Below, piece after piece: positions 6,638 through 10,915 of a DNA stretch of 10,915 nt (position 1 is the stretch's first letter; the number at the start of each line of letters is the position of its first letter). The notes beneath the pieces were generated by a model. The model made no database searches, was not told the DNA's origin, and saw only the letters and a list, made by a program, of their open reading frames with translations. The DNA is from Candidatus Bathyarchaeota archaeon B63 (GTDB lineage: Archaea; Thermoproteota; Bathyarchaeia; Bathyarchaeales; DTEX01): assembly GCA_001593845.1 (NCBI GenBank), contig LUCF01000018.1, positions 1 to 10,915 on the forward strand, written 5' to 3'. The translations under genes were made by a program, and so were the position numbers.

Positions 6638-7910
6638 ACCCAACTCTAAGGTCCTGTTTGAGAGGGCTAAGAGGCTCATGCCAGGTGGGGTTAACAGTCC
6701 AGTGAGGGCCTTCAAGCCATACCCATTCTTCACAGCATACGCTAGGGGCTCCAAGCTCTACGATGTTGACGGGAACGTCTACATCGACTACTGCCTCGCC
6801 TATGGCCCCCTACTGCTCGGCCATGCACATCCAAGGATCATCGAGGCGGTCAGGGAGCAGCTGGAGAGGGGAACGATGTACGGGACCCCAACAGAGGCGG
6901 AGGTGAAGCTCGCGGAACTCATCATCAACATCGTCCCATGCATAGAGATGATCAGGCTTGTGAATACGGGGACTGAGGCGACGATGCATGCGATAAGGGC
7001 GGCGAGGGGATACACCGGAAGGGACAAGATAGTGAAGTTCGAGGGCTGCTATCATGGAGCCCACGATTATGTCCTAGTGAAGGCGGGCTCAGGAGCCGCG
7101 ACCTTCGGAGCCCCCACCTCGCTTGGGGTTCCGGAAGACGCAGCTAAGAACACAATAGTTCTGCCGTTCAATGACCTAGAATCCTTCGAGGGGGCTGTTG
7201 AAGAGAACAGGGATGAGATCGCCGCCGTCATAATCGAGCCGGTCATAGGGAATGCCGGCGTGATCCTCCCAGAGGATGGCTACCTACAGGAGATCCGTAA
7301 GATAACCGCTGATGAGGGAATCGTCCTCATCTTTGATGAGGTGATCACGGGCTTCAGGCTGGCCCTTGGCGGAGCTCAGGAATACTACGGGGTCATCCCG
7401 GACATGGCTACGCTCGGCAAGATCATGGGTGGAGGATTCCCCATAGCCGCTTACGGCGGAAAAAGGGAGATAATGGAGCTCATATCCCCGCTCGGCAAGA
7501 TCTATCAGGCGAGCACATTCAGCGGGAACCCCATCTCGGTGACGGCTGGGCTGGCAACGCTAGGGATCCTCCTCGAGAAGAGGGATGCCTTATATGAATC
7601 TCTTGAGCGGGCGGGAGACAGGATTAGGCGGGGGCTTCTCGAGATAGTTGAGGATGCGGGGATACCCGCACAGGTAAACGGCATCGCCTCCATGTTCCAG
7701 ATCTTCTTTACGGAGAGGCCTGTTCTGAATTATGGGGATGCGAAGGGCTCGGATAAGGCTAGATTCATGCGGTATCAGAGGAGATTGATGGAGAACGGCG
7801 TATTCATCCCACCGTCACAGTTTGAGACATGCTTCATCTCCACCGCCCACACGGATGAGGATATAACGAGGACGCTGGAGGCGATGGACTCCGCGATTAG
7901 AGCCTTATAA
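6630..7910 (+). CDS. hemL: Glutamate-1-semialdehyde 2,1-aminomutase
   Basis: A 426-residue PLP enzyme of the class III aminotransferase fold that turns glutamate-1-semialdehyde into 5-aminolevulinate, the C5-pathway step after HemA. The family features are LMPGGVNSPVRAF near the N-terminus, VNTGTEATMHAIRAARGYTGR (about 110-130), the FEGCYHGAHD loop, FDEVITGFR and the PLP-binding Lys264 in TLGKIMGGGFP. STFSGNP follows, then a normal C-terminal domain. The start lies inside the end of hemB. Its place ahead of hemC fits archaeal tetrapyrrole operons. The gene looks intact. Its substrate is the HemA product, and hemA is not in this window. Confidence 0.97.
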   Translation: MSEPNSKVLFERAKRLMPGGVNSPVRAFKPYPFFTAYARGSKLYDVDGNVYIDYCLAYGPLLLGHAHPRIIEAVREQLERGTMYGTPTEAEVKLAELIINIVPCIEMIRLVNTGTEATMHAIRAARGYTGRDKIVKFEGCYHGAHDYVLVKAGSGAATFGAPTSLGVPEDAAKNTIVLPFNDLESFEGAVEENRDEIAAVIIEPVIGNAGVILPEDGYLQEIRKITADEGIVLIFDEVITGFRLALGGAQEYYGVIPDMATLGKIMGGGFPIAAYGGKREIMELISPLGKIYQASTFSGNPISVTAGLATLGILLEKRDALYESLERAGDRIRRGLLEIVEDAGIPAQVNGIASMFQIFFTERPVLNYGDAKGSDKARFMRYQRRLMENGVFIPPSQFETCFISTAHTDEDITRTLEAMDSAIRAL

Positions 7911-7921
7911 CTGGGTTTCAT

Positions 7922-8854
7922 ATGAAGCTGACTGTTGGAACGCGTGGAAGCAGGCTCTCCCTCATACAAACGGAGAGCGTGATACGGAGACTGAGGCGGG
8001 AGATCCCGGAGCTGGAGGTGGAGGTCAAGATAATCAAGACCACCGGGGATAGGATAACCAGGAGGCCGCTGATCTCGATCAGGGAGAAGGGCATATTCGA
8101 GAGGGAGATAGACAAGGCTGTCCTCCGAGGGGACGTTGACTTCGCAGTTCACAGCATGAAGGACGTCCCGATAATACAGCCGCCCAGAACGGTCATCGTA
8201 GCCGTTCCGGAGAGGGAATCAGCCTATGACGTGCTGGTTTCAAGGGAGGGGCTTGGACTCAAAGAGCTGCCCGGAGGCGCGGTCATCGGTACTGGAAGCC
8301 CCCGGAGGATCGCGCAGCTCCTCCGTGTGAGGCCCGATCTAAGGGTCAAGTCGATCCGAGGCAACGTTGATACGAGGGTCAGAAAGCTGAAGCAAGGGTT
8401 ATATGACGCGGTGATCCTCGCGGAGGTTGGGCTGCAACGGCTGGGAATGCAGGATTGTATAACCGAACGTTTATCTCTTGAGGATTTCACACCCGCCCCA
8501 GGCCAGGGAGCATTAGCGGTCGTCGCGAGGGAGGACAACGAGAAGGTAATAGAGGCTCTGAGGCTGATAAATCACCAGCCCTCGATGGCATCGGTGCTCG
8601 CTGAGAGGGCGTTCATAAAAGAGATCGGGGGAGGATGCAGGGTTCCCATGGGCGCATTCGCTCAGGTGCAGAATAACATGCTCTCGATCTATGCCGTTGT
8701 CCTCTCACCGGATGGAAGGACGAGGATCCAAACATCAAAGAAGGGAGACCCGGAGCATCCGGAGGAGCTCGGGGTCAAAGCAGCCAGGGAGATCCTAGAG
8801 AAGGGGGCGGCAAGCCTCATCAAGAGGTGGAGAGAAACATATGGGAACCGGTAA
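7922..8854 (+). CDS. hemC: Porphobilinogen deaminase (hydroxymethylbilane synthase)
   Basis: A 310-residue enzyme that polymerises four porphobilinogens into hydroxymethylbilane. Key parts are GTRGSRLSLIQT at the N-terminus, VHSMKDVP with catalytic Asp81, the GSPRRIAQL and SIRGNVDTR stretches that hold substrate-binding arginines, and APGQGALAVVAR. Cys239 in GGGCRVPMG is the attachment residue for the dipyrromethane cofactor. All are present and the length is normal. It begins 11 bases after the hemL stop with only a weak G-rich element upstream, so it probably relies on translation through hemL. It overlaps the SUMT start by 14 bases. Confidence 0.97.
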   Translation: MKLTVGTRGSRLSLIQTESVIRRLRREIPELEVEVKIIKTTGDRITRRPLISIREKGIFEREIDKAVLRGDVDFAVHSMKDVPIIQPPRTVIVAVPERESAYDVLVSREGLGLKELPGGAVIGTGSPRRIAQLLRVRPDLRVKSIRGNVDTRVRKLKQGLYDAVILAEVGLQRLGMQDCITERLSLEDFTPAPGQGALAVVAREDNEKVIEALRLINHQPSMASVLAERAFIKEIGGGCRVPMGAFAQVQNNMLSIYAVVLSPDGRTRIQTSKKGDPEHPEELGVKAAREILEKGAASLIKRWRETYGNR

Positions 8855-9579
8855 AGTGTATCTCGTAGGAGCCGGGCCTGGAGACCCTGAGCTCCTGACA
8901 GTCAAGGCCGTGAAGATCCTGGAAAAAGCGGATGTGGTCGTTTATGACCGCCTCGTAGCGGAGGATGTCCTGCGGCTTGTTCCGGAGGGAGCAGTGAAGA
9001 TCTACGCTGGGAAGCTCCCCGGAGGAGGCCGCAAGGCCCAGGATGAGATCAATGAGACATTGATAAGGGAGGCCCGTAAAGGGAAGATCGTCGTCAGATT
9101 GAAAGGCGGGGACCCATTCCTCTTCGGGCGTGGGGGGGAAGAGGCACAGGCGCTGCGGAAGGCGGGTAGTCGTACCGGGGGTAACCTCGGCCTTGGCAGC
9201 CCCAGCCTACGCGGGCATACCCCTCACCCACCGCAAATACGCATCCTCACTCGCGATAGTCACAGGGCATGAAGACCCAAAGAAGCCTGGGAGCCGCGTT
9301 GATTGGGAGAGGCTCGCCGAGTCAGTTGATACCATAGTCGTCCTCATGGGAGTGAAGACCCTGAAGAAGATAGTTGATGGCCTGATGAGGGGGGGCCGCG
9401 ATCCCGGGACGGCCATCGCCATCATAGAACGTGGAACAACAGCTGATCAGAGGGTAACTGCCGGGACCCTCCGTGATATCCTCCAGAAGGCTGAGGAGAG
9501 AGGGGTCAAGCCCCCAGCAGTGATAGTCATCGGGGACATAGTGAGGCTGAGGGAAGAGGTCTCATGGTTCAGGAAGTGA
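8841..9579 (+). CDS. cobA: Uroporphyrinogen-III C-methyltransferase (SUMT), interrupted by a frameshift near 9168
   Basis: SUMT methylates uroporphyrinogen III twice with S-adenosylmethionine to give precorrin-2, the substrate of the Met8-type enzyme upstream. The first half (ATG 8841, 109 residues) carries YLVGAGPGDPELLT and LKGGDPFLFGRGGEEAQALRKAG. The family then normally continues with about four residues (such as IPFE) and VVPGVTSA. Here VVPGVTSALAAPAYAGIPLTHR appears in the +1 frame from base 9169, directly after Gly-109, with one leftover base at 9168. The rest is intact to TGA at 9577-9579. An 11-base deletion explains both the lost residues and the shift. Read as is, translation drifts out of frame and stops at 9272 (143 residues). 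With correction the protein is about 249 residues, normal for SUMT. This is either a sequencing/assembly error or a recent inactivation. GAGGTGG (8824-8830) is the likely ribosome site. Confidence 0.9.
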
Positions 9580-10409
9580 GGGGCCGCTTGGCACTTGAGG
9601 GGATGACAGTCGCGATCACGAGGCCTGAAGAGGAAGCCGGGAAACTTGCTGAGCTAGTATCTAGGCTGGGCGGAACCCCCTACGTGGTCCCGACGATAGA
9701 GATCCGGCTGCATCGGGATGAACTGTTAGTAAAGCGGCTCTTAAACAGGGTTCTACGTGAGCGGATAGACTTCATAATCTTCATGAGCATGAACAGCGTT
9801 AGGAGCCTGATCTGGTACTTGGATAAGCTCGACTTAAGAGGTGAGTTCCTCAGGAAGATGGATGAGGCCAGGGTCGTCGCCATCGGCCCAAAAACGATGA
9901 GGGAGATCGAGGAGCACGGGATCAGGGTGGACATCGTCCCCTCGACGTATAGCTCCGAAGGCATCATTGAGAGCCTTAAGAATTTGGATCTGCAGGGGAG
10001 GACGGCGGCTATCCTCTGCTCAAACATGTCCCGCCGTTACCTGCCTATAGAGCTTGAAGGGCTGGGTGTGAAGGTAATCGAGGTCCCGATCTATGAATGC
10101 GCCCTCCCAAAGGATCATTCCAGGGTTTTGAGGTTCATTGACGACCTACTCGATGGGAAGATCGATGTCGTAACCTTCACAAGCCCGTCTACAGCCACAA
10201 ACCTCTTCAAGATAGCCAGCAAGTACATCCCCGTTGAGGATCTTAGAAGATGCTTGAGGAGAACGATCATAGCCGCGATTGGTCCGGTGACCCGGAGGAC
10301 GCTGGAGGAATTGGGGCTCAAGGTGGATGTGACTCCAAAGGAGCATACGATCGAGGCGATGGTGAACTCCCTTCTAAACCATATTTGCCGCAGCAAGGCT
10401 AATGATTGA
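9564..10409 (+). CDS. hemD: Uroporphyrinogen-III synthase
   Basis: A 281-residue enzyme that closes hydroxymethylbilane to uroporphyrinogen III with inversion of ring D. The family is poorly conserved, but the two-domain pattern is visible: MTVAITRPEEEAGKLAELVSRLGG with VPTIEI near the N-terminus, FIIFMSMNSVRSL, VVAIGPKTMREIEEHGI, then VVTFTSPSTATNL and IAAIGPVTRRTLEELGLKVDVTP in the second half. The start at ATG 9564 overlaps the SUMT end by 16 bases. GTG 9576 and ATG 9603 are in-frame alternatives, and 9603 begins exactly where the conserved domain starts. Its place behind hemC and the SUMT gene supports the call. It is the last recognisable gene of the operon. Confidence 0.93.
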   Translation: MVQEVRGRLALEGMTVAITRPEEEAGKLAELVSRLGGTPYVVPTIEIRLHRDELLVKRLLNRVLRERIDFIIFMSMNSVRSLIWYLDKLDLRGEFLRKMDEARVVAIGPKTMREIEEHGIRVDIVPSTYSSEGIIESLKNLDLQGRTAAILCSNMSRRYLPIELEGLGVKVIEVPIYECALPKDHSRVLRFIDDLLDGKIDVVTFTSPSTATNLFKIASKYIPVEDLRRCLRRTIIAAIGPVTRRTLEELGLKVDVTPKEHTIEAMVNSLLNHICRSKAND

Positions 10410-10429
10410 GATGAAGGATCAAGAGGGTT

Positions 10430-10567
10430 ATGGGCCCAAGCGTCTCCATAACGATCGCAGTAGCCGAACATAAAGAAGGGTTACGTCCTCAGAGAAATGT
10501 GTGGCTGACGTATATCATCCCCACAATATCCTCTTCTCTGGGGTCTTGCCATCTGAGCTTACAATAA
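10430..10567 (+). CDS. Small hypothetical open reading frame after hemD (45 aa)
   Basis: ATG to TAA, encoding 45 residues beginning MGPSVSITIAVAEHKEG. I do not recognise it. GAGGG lies almost directly against the ATG, which is too close for a good ribosome site. It could be a coupled small gene at the end of the tetrapyrrole operon, a broken gene start, or chance. The second half (WLTYIIPTISSS) is only mildly hydrophobic and is not a clear membrane segment. Confidence 0.15.
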   Translation: MGPSVSITIAVAEHKEGLRPQRNVWLTYIIPTISSSLGSCHLSLQ

Positions 10568-10571
10568 AAGA

Positions 10572-10580
10572 TTTTTTAAT
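10572..10580 (+). promoter_or_regulatory. AT-rich box: probable TATA element of the last gene and possible T-rich terminator of the hem operon
   Basis: Six Ts followed by AAT, preceded by AAAAGA. The centre lies about 27 bases before ATG 10603, the spacing expected of a leaderless archaeal transcript, and no Shine-Dalgarno precedes that ATG. The same T-run could also end transcription from hemD, because archaeal terminators are often plain T-runs. Confidence 0.45.
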
Positions 10581-10602
10581 TCCCTATTATTATTTTAGCA
10601 CA

Positions 10603-10915
10603 ATGAACAAAACCAAAGATAAGATGAATAAGATACTGATTGCGATTGGGATTTTGGCAATACTGCTTTTTTCTGTTTTTCTAGTAGGTTGGAAATCTGA
10701 AAAAAGTGTAATTTCTGAAATCGGCACAATAAAGTTCTTTCCCTTCGAAGGGGGCTTTTATGGAATAATAACGGAAAAGGGAAATTATCTTCCTTTAAAT
10801 TTGCCGGAGGAATTCAAAAAAGACGGCTTAAAAGTTTGGTTTAAAGCAAGAGTTAGAGAAGACATCGTTACAATCTACGGATGGGGAAAACCAATTGAAA
10901 TTTTGGAGATCAAGC
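10603..10915 (+). CDS. Membrane-anchored hypothetical protein, 3'-truncated by the window edge
   Basis: At least 104 residues, open at the right edge. After a short basic N-terminus comes one hydrophobic helix (about residues 11-30, ILIAIGILAILLFSVFLVGW). A soluble, beta-rich domain follows with GTIKFFPFEGGFYGIITEKG, then LPLNLPEEFKKDGLKVWF and IYGWGKPIEILEI. This pattern (GGFYGI, LP-NLPEEF, DGL-V-F, GxPIEI) resembles small secreted or lipoprotein-type proteins of bacteria and methanogens of unknown function. No lipobox cysteine is present, so anchoring is by the uncleaved or signal-type helix. Codons are AT-rich (AAA, ATT, TTT, GAA), unlike the GC-rich genes before it; a hand count over 10621-10740 gives 38 G/C in 120. 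Recent acquisition is likely. ATG 10624 is an alternative start. Confidence 0.7.
   Translation, partial: MNKTKDKMNKILIAIGILAILLFSVFLVGWKSEKSVISEIGTIKFFPFEGGFYGIITEKGNYLPLNLPEEFKKDGLKVWFKARVREDIVTIYGWGKPIEILEIK

Noticed and set aside
9132..9138. The run of seven Gs as the place of the cobA frameshift
   Set aside because: Protein sequence on both sides of the run (FGRGGEEAQALRKAG) is the correct family sequence in the original frame, so the shift lies after it, at about 9168.
9159..9183. Programmed ribosomal frameshifting in cobA
   Set aside because: No slippery heptamer or downstream pseudoknot is evident, and family residues are missing at the junction, which fits a deletion better than recoding.
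9130..9579. A separate gene starting at GTG 9130
   Set aside because: Its first residues are an out-of-frame reading of the SUMT GRGGEEAQ region; only the part from 9169 is SUMT, so it is the second half of cobA and not a new gene.
10519..10543. CCCCA/TGGGG inverted repeat as a terminator
   Set aside because: Only five pairs around a 15-base loop with no following T-run; such pairs occur by chance.
1..10915. tRNA genes, rRNA, CRISPR arrays and complete insertion sequences
   Set aside because: I looked for T-arm-like GGTTCGA motifs, regularly spaced repeats, terminal inverted repeats and transposase motifs by eye and found none that hold up.

Overview
The window is chromosomal DNA from an archaeon, most likely of the TACK group (Thermoproteota-like, Bathyarchaeia or a relative); I would not name a lineage more precisely. 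The evidence is an archaeal family B DNA polymerase, AGG-rich arginine codons, TTG/GTG starts next to ATG, Shine-Dalgarno sites of the GGAGGTGA type, TATA-box promoters instead of -35/-10 boxes, and a porphyrin cluster in the usual archaeal gene order.

Layout: 1-2325 is family B DNA polymerase, cut at its 5' end by the window edge. 2383-3204 is an RraA/HMG-aldolase-family protein with its own TATA box. 3384-3713 is a small single-domain cupin. It converges with 3802-4299 on the minus strand, a QueT-type ECF transporter S component (queuosine-precursor uptake family). 4300-4880 is a gene-poor stretch of about 580 bases. It holds the queT promoter and leader, and small plus-strand reading frames that look like debris; one resembles the C-terminal tail of an archaeal tyrosine integrase.

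From 4881 to 10409 lies a tetrapyrrole cluster: precorrin-2 dehydrogenase (Met8/CysG N-terminal type), hemB, hemL, hemC, the SUMT gene cobA, and hemD. Together they would convert glutamate-1-semialdehyde to 5-aminolevulinate, porphobilinogen, hydroxymethylbilane and uroporphyrinogen III, then to precorrin-2 and sirohydrochlorin. These are precursors of siroheme, of heme by the archaeal siroheme route, and of cobalamin. hemB to hemD are tightly packed, with overlaps of 8, 14 and 16 bases and one 11-base gap, which implies one transcript. Two things stand out. hemA (glutamyl-tRNA reductase), which often sits between met8 and hemB in archaea, is not in the window. The SUMT gene is split by a frameshift that fits an 11-base deletion.

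After hemD the composition changes abruptly. The last ~315 bases encode the start of an AT-rich, membrane-anchored extracellular protein, probably leaderless and probably of foreign origin.

I did not find a clearly new biological system. The best leads are the broken SUMT gene, the missing hemA, the integrase-like remnant next to queT, the structured queT leader and the AT-rich gene at the right edge.
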